Of a stretch of DNA of 13,833 nt, positions 7,301-13,833 are shown one piece after another (position 1 is the stretch's first letter; the number at the start of each line of letters is the position of its first letter). A model generated the notes under the pieces. The model worked only from the letters and a program-made list of their open reading frames with translations, did not search any database and had not been told where the DNA came from. The stretch comes from Phoronis ovalis (taxonomy: Eukaryota > Phoronida > Phoronidae), in NCBI GenBank assembly GCA_028565635.1, contig JAOXYB010035852.1, forward strand, positions 1 to 13,833. The letters run 5' to 3'. A program made the translations under genes and the position numbers.

Positions 7301-10086
7301 AAAAAAATCACCTTTTAACGCCTAAAGATTCTAAAAAGTCTTCAAAATACCTTTTTATAACCTAATTCCATCATTTTGGAATATTTTGAGCAATTTTAGA
7401 ATTTTGACCGCTGACCCCAAGGTCAGCAATGGCCTACCCTGGGGATGTCAAACCTCAAATATCATGTCCTTAACTACAACAGACTTCGAGATATGGCTAA
7501 GTGAATATTGGACAATCAATAAATTAATTGAAAAGATGCCAAAAAAATAAAAATAAACCTTTTAGTATTGAAATCTCAAAGATCATCTAAAATACTTCGT
7601 TATAATTCAATACAATCATTTTAGAATATTTTGATTTTTTTTTTTTTCAAAATTTGACCTTTGACCTCCAAATGACCTTTTGACTTCAAGGTCAACAATG
7701 GCCTACCCCAGGCATGCACACATTAAGTATCAAGTGCCTAACTGTAACCGTCTTGGAGATATAGCTTGCTGAAAATTGGAAGAAGAAAAAGAAGAAGAAA
7801 TCATACAAAACCAATAGGAGCAACCCTAATAAGAAACATGGCACTAACTGATGCACGAAAGAAAATAATGGTTGCAAAAAATAATTTATATAGTAGCATA
7901 TAACAGACCGCACAATTTAATTTATTTTTCTATTGCTTTAACACGATGTAAGTCAAGACAGTTTTATGTAACGTCAATGTTAAACTGCTGCATATCGTAA
8001 ATATGTACTTACCTTGACCTTAGCACATTGCACTATAGTTTGAGCAATAGTGTCTCTAACAGTACTTGCGAGAGGCAAACACCTTACAGAGCTTAACAAA
8101 AAGCTTGGATCGCTGTCCATTAAGTTTAATAAATTATCTATGAACTTTTCTGCACCAGCTAAGAGTCTCCTTAAATCATAATTTCTCCTTTGTTTAAAGA
8201 TTTTAGCTAACTGAGAGTATGTTAACACACTTAGAACTTGGTTGTACACATAAGTTAATTGTAATAAAATTTGAGATGATGACTCGTATGTCTTGGCTGC
8301 ACATACGAGCATTAAATGTTCTCGCACAAGAAAGACGTATTGATAATCTCCGGCAACAACACACCGGATTGAGTCATTATTAGCTTGTACAAATGATATC
8401 AAAGCCTGCATCACACCCATAATAGTTACAAGCTTGTCTTCTTTACCATACCTACAATTATTACAAAAGCACTGATAAATGTCTTTAAGCTACAAATTTC
8501 CTATCAACCTTTTCTCATTGAAAAAGCTTCTTTATAAAAGGAAAGTTTTACATTAAATTTAAATACATCGTTATTTTTGTTGTGTCACTGTAGACATGCT
8601 GCAACCCTATTAATGTTGACTGACACGCCTATCATTTACAACTACCTGGAGAAAATTGGTTTGCCTGCTGAACTGAAAATGAATACATGTTTTTTCTGCT
8701 GTCTCCATTCTTCACTGTGGACATCTAAATCAGCACTATTAGTAGAGCTACCACGTGATCTCGGCACTTCATCACTGTTGACGCTGGCAACCATACTATC
8801 ATTAATTGACAAATCTTCAACTGATTTCTTATTAGTGTCGTCAGAATCTCCAGAGCCTTCTAACTACAAAAATGTCGAGACATTGAAGACATTTTTTATA
8901 AAATTATTGTTACAAGAATAACATAAAATACATCTTAGCTGTTATAAACAGGAATAACATGCTTACTACTTTAGTAAACTAAAGGCAACATAATTATATA
9001 CAAAGCTAAAACAAAAATCTATGTACTAGCTTACTGCAATAAGTAAAATAAGTACGAAGGTCAGTAACTCAATATTCTTATTCTGAAATTTTGACTTTTT
9101 AGACCACCTTTTAGATTACTGTTAAAATTTTGATTATTATTTTGAAGGATAAACTAGGCATTTTCTGCAGATATTTGCCTAAAGCTTTTTGAATCAAGGG
9201 GTCGTGATGATAAATAGATGTATAATTAAATTATGTCTCTGAATCTTGTTTGCATATTTGACTTTCATTTGTGTCAAGTGTAAAGTTAGCACGCTTTACT
9301 AAATAAAACTTATAAAGTAAGATATTTCAGACATCAGTAGTTTTTCAAACTAATCACACAATTTGTTTATTTTATTTGTTAAGTTGAAAAGTAGAGTGTA
9401 TATAAGGTACTATACAGCCAGAAACAGCATTCTTAAAAACACAGGTACACACTGAATGTGGTTGTTATACTGATAGTTTAGAAATATTCCGGGTCCATTT
9501 GGGTTTGGCATGTGACACTTTGATGGACAGCACAAACATTATTAGACTTTGTCATATATTGTAAGTCAGATTACTGCTGTTACTAACAGAGTCAATCAAT
9601 TAAAAAAGGGGTTTATTTTTGCAGACAGTTGCCTATCTCACTTGAAGTATTTTTCTCGAGTTATAAGACGATCTCCCTATGACTATGCATCAGAGTTTAC
9701 AGGAGCTAGGCATAGATGCATCACGTTATTTATTTGACATTGAGGCAATAAAAATGTTACCAACGATACATCAGTGAACTATAGGAAATACGAAGTACTA
9801 GCTTTTTGACCATTCATTGTCATACTTCCTCTGTACGAGATTCCACTTGTACATTTACAGTTTTCGTTTCTGGTACAGTTTCGGTTGAACATTCTCTTGC
9901 AATTTGCACAATCGTGCCGCTAGATGTTCTCTCTGAAAATTCGTCAAATCTCATTTCATCTAGGGAACGAGAGAGATCATCATAGGAGTCTGTTGCTATC
10001 AACAATCCACCAACGCCCGCCCCAGGTTCGTGACCTTGCATGAAATCTTCAGGAGCTGGGCTCGCAGATTCAAGATACCCAGCCAT
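4169..10086 (-). CDS. MON1: MON1, Rab7 guanine-nucleotide exchange factor subunit (complete, seven exons)
   Basis: Seven exons join in phase to give 1,638 coding bases, a 545-residue protein, close to the usual length of animal MON1 (about 550). MON1 pairs with CCZ1; the complex is recruited to early endosomes and autophagosomes and loads GTP on Rab7, driving Rab5-to-Rab7 conversion and fusion with lysosomes. Residues 1 to about 138 are an acidic, Ser-rich, low-conservation tail, as in the family. The segment [20 protein letters not shown] (about 138-157) opens the first longin domain. A second runs from about 306 to 405 ([22 protein letters not shown]). The third contains [14 protein letters not shown] (about 429-442), TSPELEAPY and, near the C-terminus, [16 protein letters not shown]. 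All introns are GT-AG. The start ATG has A at -3 and G at +4. There is no sign of frameshift or missing exon. MON1A and MON1B are a vertebrate split, so no suffix is given. Confidence 0.94.
4607..4646. repeat. two perfect 16-base direct repeats with AAT-rich tail
   Basis: ATTCTTTTTAATAATA occurs twice back to back (4607-4622 and 4623-4638), followed by further AAT units. This is a small local duplication within MON1 intron 6, a likely length-variable microsatellite. Confidence 0.85.
5121..5305. repeat. 26-base tandem repeat around GGTCTGTTAAGTGCGAGC
   Basis: Two adjacent units of 26 bases lie at 5138-5163 and 5164-5189, both beginning GGTCTGTTAAGTGCGAGC. A partial unit precedes them (GCGAGCAGCGAGCATTT from 5121) and an interrupted one follows at 5283-5305 (TAAGTGCGAGCATTGCACC). 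CpG and G content are higher than in the surrounding intron. The last partial unit lies only about 40 bases from the exon 6 donor. It resembles a decayed minisatellite. Confidence 0.85.
5345..5626 (-). CDS. MON1: MON1 coding exon 6
   Basis: Encodes residues 406-499 and opens the third longin domain. It contains the most recognisable family signature, [16 protein letters not shown], followed by [11 protein letters not shown] and the helix [18 protein letters not shown]. The acceptor follows a good polypyrimidine tract (tttcttttttttcctag). The donor, TGG|gtaggc, is chosen because it keeps the GW|V junction of the family. Confidence 0.95.
5627..6390 (-). other. MON1 intron 5 (764 bases)
   Basis: AT-rich intron. 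A segment at about 6061-6160 is open on the minus strand and looks exon-like in one frame, but has no good donor and is not needed to complete MON1. Nothing else was recognised. Confidence 0.8.
6391..6511 (-). CDS. MON1: MON1 coding exon 5
   Basis: Encodes residues 365-405 and completes the second longin domain: [20 protein letters not shown], then [19 protein letters not shown]. It is separated from exon 4 by the shortest intron of the gene, 110 bases (6512-6621). Acceptor ccatttcag, donor gttggt, a weaker but acceptable site. It joins the next exon in phase 0 as KILE|RLLRY. Confidence 0.93.
6622..6797 (-). CDS. MON1: MON1 coding exon 4
   Basis: Encodes residues 307-364 plus two bases of codon 365. 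It forms the first part of the second longin domain: [16 protein letters not shown], then [13 protein letters not shown], then [13 protein letters not shown]. Acceptor tattttag, donor gtacag. Intron 3 upstream (6798-8012) contains the large repeat copy. Confidence 0.95.
7655..7694 (-). promoter_or_regulatory. cluster of AGGTCA half-sites including a perfect DR1
   Basis: On the minus strand, AGGTCA A AGGTCA (7655-7667) is a perfect direct repeat with one-base spacing, the form bound by HNF4 and RXR-type nuclear receptors. Another half-site lies at 7673-7678, and one in the opposite orientation at 7689-7694. The cluster is part of the repeat unit in copy 2. Sequence match only; binding is not shown. 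Confidence 0.35.
7781..7800. repeat. GAA-rich microsatellite
   Basis: A short AGAAGAAAAAGAAGAAGAAA run near the 5' end of repeat copy 2. It is low complexity. In the minus direction it is a pyrimidine tract. Confidence 0.8.
8013..8451 (-). CDS. MON1: MON1 coding exon 3
   Basis: Encodes residues 160-306, the largest exon. It carries the rest of the first longin domain and the helical region after it, including [40 protein letters not shown] and [16 protein letters not shown], all typical of MON1. The donor is gtaagt, a full consensus. It follows exon 2 after an intron of only 194 bases (8452-8645). Confidence 0.95.
8646..8863 (-). CDS. MON1: MON1 coding exon 2
   Basis: Encodes residues 88 to 160, the last codon being split (AG|G, Arg). 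The first fifty residues are Ser/Asp-rich; the conserved part starts at [11 protein letters not shown], where the first longin domain begins. Acceptor tttgtag and donor gtagtt. The 114-codon plus-strand open frame over this exon is its shadow. Confidence 0.92.
8864..9825 (-). other. MON1 intron 1 (962 bases)
   Basis: AT-rich intron between the donor gtatga and the acceptor tttgtag. A 62-codon plus-strand open frame at 9549-9737 resembles nothing recognisable. No repeat or RNA gene was seen in it. Confidence 0.85.
9826..10086 (-). CDS. MON1: MON1 coding exon 1
   Basis: Encodes residues 1-87, beginning [18 protein letters not shown], and ends in phase 0 at EE before the donor gtatga. It is an acidic region predicted to be disordered, with no domain. 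A possible acceptor AG lies three bases upstream of the ATG (10090-10091), so a separate upstream 5' UTR exon cannot be excluded, although the tract before it is a poor polypyrimidine run. Confidence 0.88.
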
Positions 10087-10350
10087 TATCTACACATGAG
10101 TGCAGATATATGTTTGTTATTTCTGAAATGTTTATTTTTAAAGCAATAAAAGTAATAAGTCATCTGAAACTAAATAAATAGTTACCTATAACGTTTTATG
10201 ACATGATTTTTAAAGGCTATGACAAAGAAACATTAATTTTGATGGATATTATAACTGTCGTGGTAGAATAGCAATTTCGGAGGGAGCAATATAATTTTAA
10301 AAGTCCGCATCCGGTTCAAAGACCAGCTGCTGTTTGATATTGCGGCGGAG
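10087..10350. promoter_or_regulatory. candidate bidirectional promoter between MON1 and the LRR gene
   Basis: Only about 260 bases separate the MON1 start codon (minus strand) from the ATG in the probable first exon of the plus-strand gene. The right half (10270-10350) is richer in CpG than its surroundings and holds CATCCGG, an ETS-like core when read on the minus strand, and TTGCGGCGG. An AT-rich ATATAATTTTAAAAG segment near 10290 could serve as a TATA-like element for either side. The assignment follows from the head-to-head gene order; transcription starts are not visible. Confidence 0.5.
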
Positions 10351-10393
10351 ATGTTCGTAAGCAGATTGTGGAAGGTGAACGTGGCGATACCGG
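10320..10393 (+). other. probable 5' UTR exon of the LRR gene, with short upstream ORF
   Basis: The segment ends in CCGG|gtaagt, a full consensus donor (GT at 10394). It contains an ATG at 10351 that opens MFVSRLWKVNVAIP. Spliced to the likely acceptor before 11165, that frame stops after about seven more codons (TAG), so it would be a short upstream ORF and not part of the main protein. The left boundary given is a guess from composition. Confidence 0.45.
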
Positions 10394-11164
10394 GTAAGTG
10401 TTAGTATTTACTGCATTTCTGAATCAGTTTATAGAAAAGCTATCCTGTTATTGCCGAAATGCTGATTGAATACCGTACATTGTAACTATAAGCCCCATCT
10501 GGACATCTGGTTTCAGTGGTTTGAATCGAAACTAATCCGTTACTAATCGTCTGCTACAAAGATGAAGTCGTTGTAGTTAATATAGACTATTACAGTATCA
10601 GTTTATTAATTTTATAATTTTTGTATTAAGCTATTATAACATCTAAAATGTATCTTTTAGTTGATACTTACTTAACTTTGTGTTTTTGTGTAATTATGTA
10701 GTCCCGAGTAATCGTATGAACTATCCTCGGAAATCTATGTCCCCCCCAGAATTAAGTACCGCACGCTAATCTGGCTATGGGGTTAAAACAGGACAGCTGT
10801 TACAAATTACTTTATTTATTTTCATTAAATAATGGTGTACATTAAACAGTGATTAGTACAATGAGTGATATATTTGTTAACACTTAAATGGACAGCTCTC
10901 GGGGAAATGCAATATATGAGATGAGGCAGTATTCATTATGTCATAATTATCGTAAGTTGTTTATTCTGTGTAGGTCTGTGTAGTTTGATCATTCTTTGGT
11001 TTCCTCAGGACACTTTTGCCCTGACTGAAACTTTAAACGTCTCTCAGCCTTGCTATGTGGTCATCATGATCATGGTCTCCGCAGGCTCTGCCAAACAGTA
11101 AATATTAATGGTAGTTTTAATAAATAAATATGTAAAACAATTTGACTATTTTTTTTACTTTTAG
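10394..11164 (+). other. probable first intron of the LRR gene (771 bases)
   Basis: AT-rich sequence between the gtaagt donor and the ttttttttacttttag acceptor. A segment at about 11010-11100 is open in one frame but lacks a usable donor. No repeat was recognised in it. Confidence 0.5.
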
Positions 11165-11193
11165 CTTATTTTGATGGTGGCATTTAGCATATC

Positions 11194-11292
11194 ATGGGAA
11201 ACATAGAAGTACATGATCTAAGCCCTGTAAGAGCAGATGAGCGCAAGCACCTCAACATCAGTCGTAAAGTAAATTATAAGCAGTATTGTAAG
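11194..11292 (+). CDS. LRR gene coding exon 1
   Basis: Encodes 33 residues from MGNIEVHDL to NYKQYCK, polar and basic, ending in phase 0 before gtacca. The exon probably begins at 11165 with 29 bases of 5' UTR. A second AG at 11186-11187 offers a closer but weaker acceptor. Confidence 0.72.
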
Positions 11293-12653
11293 GTACCAAA
11301 TAAATTTAGTTTTTGAGTGGTCTTTATTTTTCTTGACATCAAAAGCATATTGATCCGTTTATGAATCATAAATTGTATTGTTCTTAATATGTGAGATCAT
11401 AGGTTTTGTTTAATTAATATGTAGATTTATATAACTATATGTTTTACTATTAAAAATGAATACAAAGTAAAGAATTTTGGGGTGAGAGCCTTGTGCTGCA
11501 CTTATCTAAACTTAAAAACATTAAGCTCATGCAGCGTTTATTGTATTTTTGTAGCATGTGAAAGGAGAGAAATCAGATAGCTGTTTAGCTGATCTCCCTT
11601 GGGCCATTGTAGATGCTGTTTCTCTATATGAAGGCATGGATGCCTCATTCAACTGTATCACTAGTCTCCCAGCAGAATTGCCATTAAGACTACCACATCT
11701 CAGCTACCTGAACCTTGGTTACAATTGTATAAAGTGTCTGCCAGATTCATTTGCTCTGCTCTTTCATCTAAAAACTGTACTTCTGTGCCATAATCAACTA
11801 ATTGAATTACCAAAGTCTTTCATTCATCTAGTCAAGTTGGAAAAGTTAGATTTGTCTCATAACAATTTTAGTAGCCTCCCCGGTAATATGGGTGCTATGG
11901 AATCTTTAGGTCGACTTAATGTTGCTCATAACAAACTACAGTCTCTACCAGTCTCCTTGGGTAACTGTTTGACGCTGACCATCATACTTGCTCAACATAA
12001 TCGTTTGAAAAAACCTCCTCAGGCAATATGTGATAAAGGATCAGCAAGTACACTTCGGTACCTTCAAATGCAGTGTCCAGAAAGTTGTAAATTTACAAGT
12101 CTAATCCCAGTTAATGAATTCAAGAGAACTCGAGGTAGTCAAGTACAGGTAATACTCAGATATGGTTTTTTAGTATTCCTGTAACAATGAAACAGTGTCA
12201 TATATTTGAAAGAATACTGTAAGCCTCAGATGGTAAAACCTTCATAATTAATACTGACACTTTCTGAAAAAAATAATTTTATGTTGGGAATTTGTCAGAA
12301 ACAGAATCAGGATTTTTTGATAGGAGAATTCAATTCCATGTCGTTGAAAACACTTTTCCTACATGTGTTACATAATTCATTTGTGTTTTTTATTGGAAAA
12401 GATTATCAAATGAATTTAAAACTATGATTTTTCATCAAGTCTGCCCCTAAATGTTGCTTTTTCTGGAGAGTTTTTCTATCAAGTGATGTTTCTTCCTTTT
12501 AGATTTCTGTTCCAAATCCCCATTCTGCTGAAGCTCAGTATGTTGATGCTCAGAGCTGCACTGCCAGCTCACCAGCCAGGATTAAGATACCTCTTCTTCC
12601 ACCTCTAAATGCTAGTCAATGGAACGCTAATGTACTAAGAGATAAAGTTTTAG
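11194..12653 (+). CDS. leucine-rich-repeat protein, N-terminal part (gene continues past the window)
   Basis: Three exons (11194-11292, 11555-12148, 12503-12653) join in phase to give 281 residues plus one base of the next codon. Residues 1-33 start MGNIEVHDLSPVRADERKHL; Gly2 might allow N-myristoylation, though the following residues fit weakly. Residues about 60-200 hold six 23-residue leucine-rich repeats of the SHOC2 type, for example LSYLNLGYNCIKCLPDSF, LEKLDLSHNNFSSLP and LGRLNVAHNKLQSLP. After the repeats come NEFKRTRGSQVQ, a Ser/Pro-containing linker, and WNANVLRDKVL, with the next codon starting with G. The start is chosen because TAG lies in frame three codons upstream. Such repeats bind proteins. 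Six repeats without a catalytic domain in view do not identify the gene. A C-terminal ADP-ribosylglycohydrolase domain is one guess; a Ras-scaffold-like or PIDD-like protein is possible too. Confidence 0.82.
11555..12148 (+). CDS. LRR gene coding exon 2, carrying all visible leucine-rich repeats
   Basis: Encodes 198 residues, HVKGEKSDSCLADLPW onward, in phase 0 at both ends. The whole run of six repeats sits in this single exon, so it could be moved or skipped as a unit. The last repeat (LTIILAQHNRLKKPPQAICD) has the shape of a closing repeat with PP in place of LP. Acceptor tttttgtag, donor gtaata. Reading on past the donor gives only a few extra residues and a stop at 12182, so the intron is preferred. 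Confidence 0.88.
12503..12653 (+). CDS. LRR gene coding exon 3 (linker)
   Basis: Encodes 50 residues, ISVPNPHSAEAQYVDAQ through IKIPLLPPLNASQW to VLRDKVL, ending one base into the next codon before gtaatg. The acceptor ttcttccttttag is strong. The segment is not a leucine-rich repeat. Its end, a basic-acidic helix followed by a Gly-compatible codon, resembles the way ADP-ribosylglycohydrolase domains begin; this is weak evidence. Confidence 0.78.
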
Positions 12654-12948
12654 GTAATGTTTTTTAGGCAATTGATTTTATGATTATTTTTTAATTTCCT
12701 GTAAGATAACGTCTTATTTAAACTAAATCTGATAGCTGTATATCATTGAATGCGCTGTGCTCAGTTACCATACGATTATCTGCACATTTGTAACAGAGGT
12801 AAAGCAACATCGACAAAAATAAGCTAATCAAATTAAATATGCTGTGGATTATTTGGGGAACATATTTTTTTAAAATCCTTATGAACTGAAGATAATATAC
12901 ATCAAATTTGGCTTCATTGGTATTATAAAATAAAAAGTAAACATCCCA

Positions 12949-13425
12949 AGGGATCATCTCAAAGTTATCACAATGACCACAAACGTATAGTTTTTCGTAT
13001 AGGGGGCAGGGGGGTTAAAATCCCCCTACGTTTATGGTTTAGTGCGAAATGAAAAAAATCATGCCTAGTATATATACGATACAAACCCCCCCCCCCTTTG
13101 GAACAGAAACCATTTTCTTTTGTTTACGGCACTTATTCTGGGTGTATTGTCACAATAGGAGTGGAAATTACCAATTTTTTTCTGGCAGCACGGAGACATT
13201 TCAACCTTTTTCGATTACTGAACTGATATTTTTCACTCGGACCCGTCTTTTGAAAAAGTGTCTGACGGCCCTGATTTCGCTCTTGAAATTGGTTGTCAGT
13301 TTTTACACCGGCGTGACGTCCAAATCTAACTAACCCCCCTACGTTTGACCAAGGGGGGTGGGGGTAATTCCTATACGAAACACTATACGTTTGCAGACAT
13401 TGTGATAATTTTTGAGATGATCCCT
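12949..13425. mobile_element. 477-base inverted-repeat element (MITE-like)
   Basis: The terminal inverted repeats are 55 and 56 bases (12949-13003 and 13370-13425). Both start AGGGATCATCTCAAA and continue TTATCACAATG, CAAACGTATAG and TTTCGTATAGG, with about five mismatches and one indel. Inside each end lies a further CCCCCTACGTTT motif (13022-13033 and 13335-13346) in the same orientation. The C-run at 13086-13096 is a homopolymer. The 94-codon open frame inside (13049-13333) has no transposase features. No clear target-site duplication is visible, so the superfamily is unassigned. It is non-autonomous. Confidence 0.82.
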
Positions 13426-13523
13426 AAAGAGCTAAATGACATTGGCATGATTCAAGAAGTGGCATCAACAAAAACTGTTTTCATATGTTAATTCTGCTAC
13501 AAAACTGACTCTAGGATCCTTTT

Positions 13524-13557
13524 TATGCCCATCACTATGTAATAGTGAAAGGGCATA
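13524..13557. repeat. imperfect hairpin at a composition boundary
   Basis: TATGCCC-AT-CACTAT pairs with ATAGTG-AAA-GGGCATA around the 3-base loop GTA. This gives 13 Watson-Crick pairs with one internal bulge. Sequence to the right is clearly richer in G, C and CpG than the intron to the left, so the hairpin may mark the end of a dispersed element. Confidence 0.65.
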
Positions 13558-13833
13558 TTGCCGTACCGTCGGCGGTGGCGTATGTAACCTTTTCTTTGTG
13601 TTGCTATAATGGCTTCAGCTTTTGTCAGATCATCCTCGTATTTGGTACAGGGTAAGTACAGGTCAAAGCGCAGGTCTGATATAATTTAGACCTCGATTAC
13701 TTCCAAGATGGCCGATTGGCGGCCATGTTTGTACCCGAGAGTGCACCTCACTTGGTGATAATTGCGGGAAAGACGAAGCGTTGACTTGACGATTCGAAGG
13801 TGGATTCACGTAGGCCATGGGTTGGTGGGCGTA
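13558..13833. other. GC-richer segment of unknown nature, cut by the window edge
   Basis: This segment has many CpG dinucleotides and contains an inverted pair of YY1-like ATGGCCG/CGGCCAT motifs (13705-13723). A consensus-like donor, ACAGG|gtaagt, occurs near 13650. No reading frame gives a recognised protein. It could be a dispersed repeat or the edge of a promoter or first exon of a nested transcript. Confidence 0.4.

Larger units (their letters stand above)
6987..7827 (-). mobile_element. dispersed repeat, copy 2 (Helitron/Helentron-like), inside MON1 intron 3
   Basis: This 841-base segment is the inverted, longer relative of the repeat at 3328-3836. Read on the minus strand it begins AGGGTTGCTCCTATTGG (7811-7827). 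It ends with the inverted counterpart CCAATATGAGCAACCCT (7010-7026), a GCCTTT/AAAGGC hairpin (6994-7009) and CTAG (6987-6990). Its two ends form a 17-base inverted repeat with one mismatch. Inside are at least three diverged tandem units of roughly 240-270 bases, shown by the recurring landmarks GGCCTACCC (7431 and 7700) and TTTGACCTC...GACCTTTTGAC (near 7187 and 7660). No transposase or helicase frame is present, so it is non-autonomous or decayed. Confidence 0.75.
12654..13833 (+). other. LRR gene intron, 3' end beyond the window
   Basis: At least 1,180 bases follow the donor gtaatg without a coding segment that fits the required entry phase and a plausible domain. It contains the inverted-repeat element at 12949-13425 and the hairpin and composition change near 13524 onward. 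Confidence 0.6.

Noticed and set aside
8577-8921. 114-codon plus-strand frame
   Set aside because: It lies over MON1 exon 2 on the opposite strand, and the minus-strand reading is clearly conserved.
11010-11103. Open segment after a tttcctcag acceptor in the first intron of the LRR gene
   Set aside because: It ends at CAG followed by taaata with no good donor, and has no recognisable protein content. At most it could be a non-coding leader exon.
12149-12184. Read-through of LRR exon 2 to the stop at 12182 as the true protein end
   Set aside because: The exon has a usable gtaata donor at the end of SQVQ, and a strong acceptor with an in-phase coding exon follows at 12503. An intron-retained short form is possible but is not the simplest reading.
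13049-13333. 94-codon plus-strand open frame inside the inverted-repeat element
   Set aside because: It includes a C homopolymer, has no transposase motifs and no similarity I recognise. It is likely a chance frame.
1-13833. CRISPR arrays, tRNA or rRNA genes, prokaryotic operons
   Set aside because: No regularly spaced short repeats, no cloverleaf or conserved rRNA stretch was seen by eye, and the genes are spliced, so the window is eukaryotic nuclear DNA.

Overview
This window looks like animal nuclear DNA, most likely from a marine invertebrate and plausibly a bivalve or other mollusc. It is AT-rich, its genes are split by short GT-AG introns of 110 to 1,215 bases, and its non-coding part carries diverged dispersed repeats. 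The taxonomic guess rests on general character and repeat style, not on a search.

Layout. Bases 1 to about 3,830 are intergenic: a T-run at the left edge, small palindromes, no convincing gene, and at the right end one copy of a dispersed repeat with a Helitron-like end. Bases 4,169 to 10,086 hold a complete seven-exon gene on the minus strand whose 545-residue product is clearly MON1, the subunit that with CCZ1 forms the guanine-nucleotide exchange factor for Rab7. All six introns have GT-AG ends and all codon phases join without a break. Its third intron carries a larger, inverted copy of the same dispersed repeat, and its last intron carries a small 26-base tandem repeat.

Bases 10,087 to about 10,350 form a short, CpG-containing head-to-head promoter region. 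To the right, on the plus strand, lies a probable 5' UTR exon and then three coding exons (11,194 to 12,653) of a gene that continues beyond the window. Its visible 281 residues hold six 23-residue SHOC2-type leucine-rich repeats, then a Pro/Ser-containing linker ending in a segment that may be the start of an ADP-ribosylglycohydrolase domain. That last point is a hypothesis only. The large intron after 12,653 contains a 477-base element with 55-56 base terminal inverted repeats and, near the right edge, a strong hairpin followed by a stretch of different base composition.

How they relate. MON1 acts in endosome-to-lysosome traffic. The role of the leucine-rich-repeat gene is unknown, and the only visible link is a possible shared promoter. 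The points most worth pursuing are the architecture of the leucine-rich-repeat protein, the paired Helitron-like repeats with their nuclear-receptor-type half-sites, and the inverted-repeat element in the last intron. No CRISPR array, tRNA, rRNA or bacterial feature was seen.
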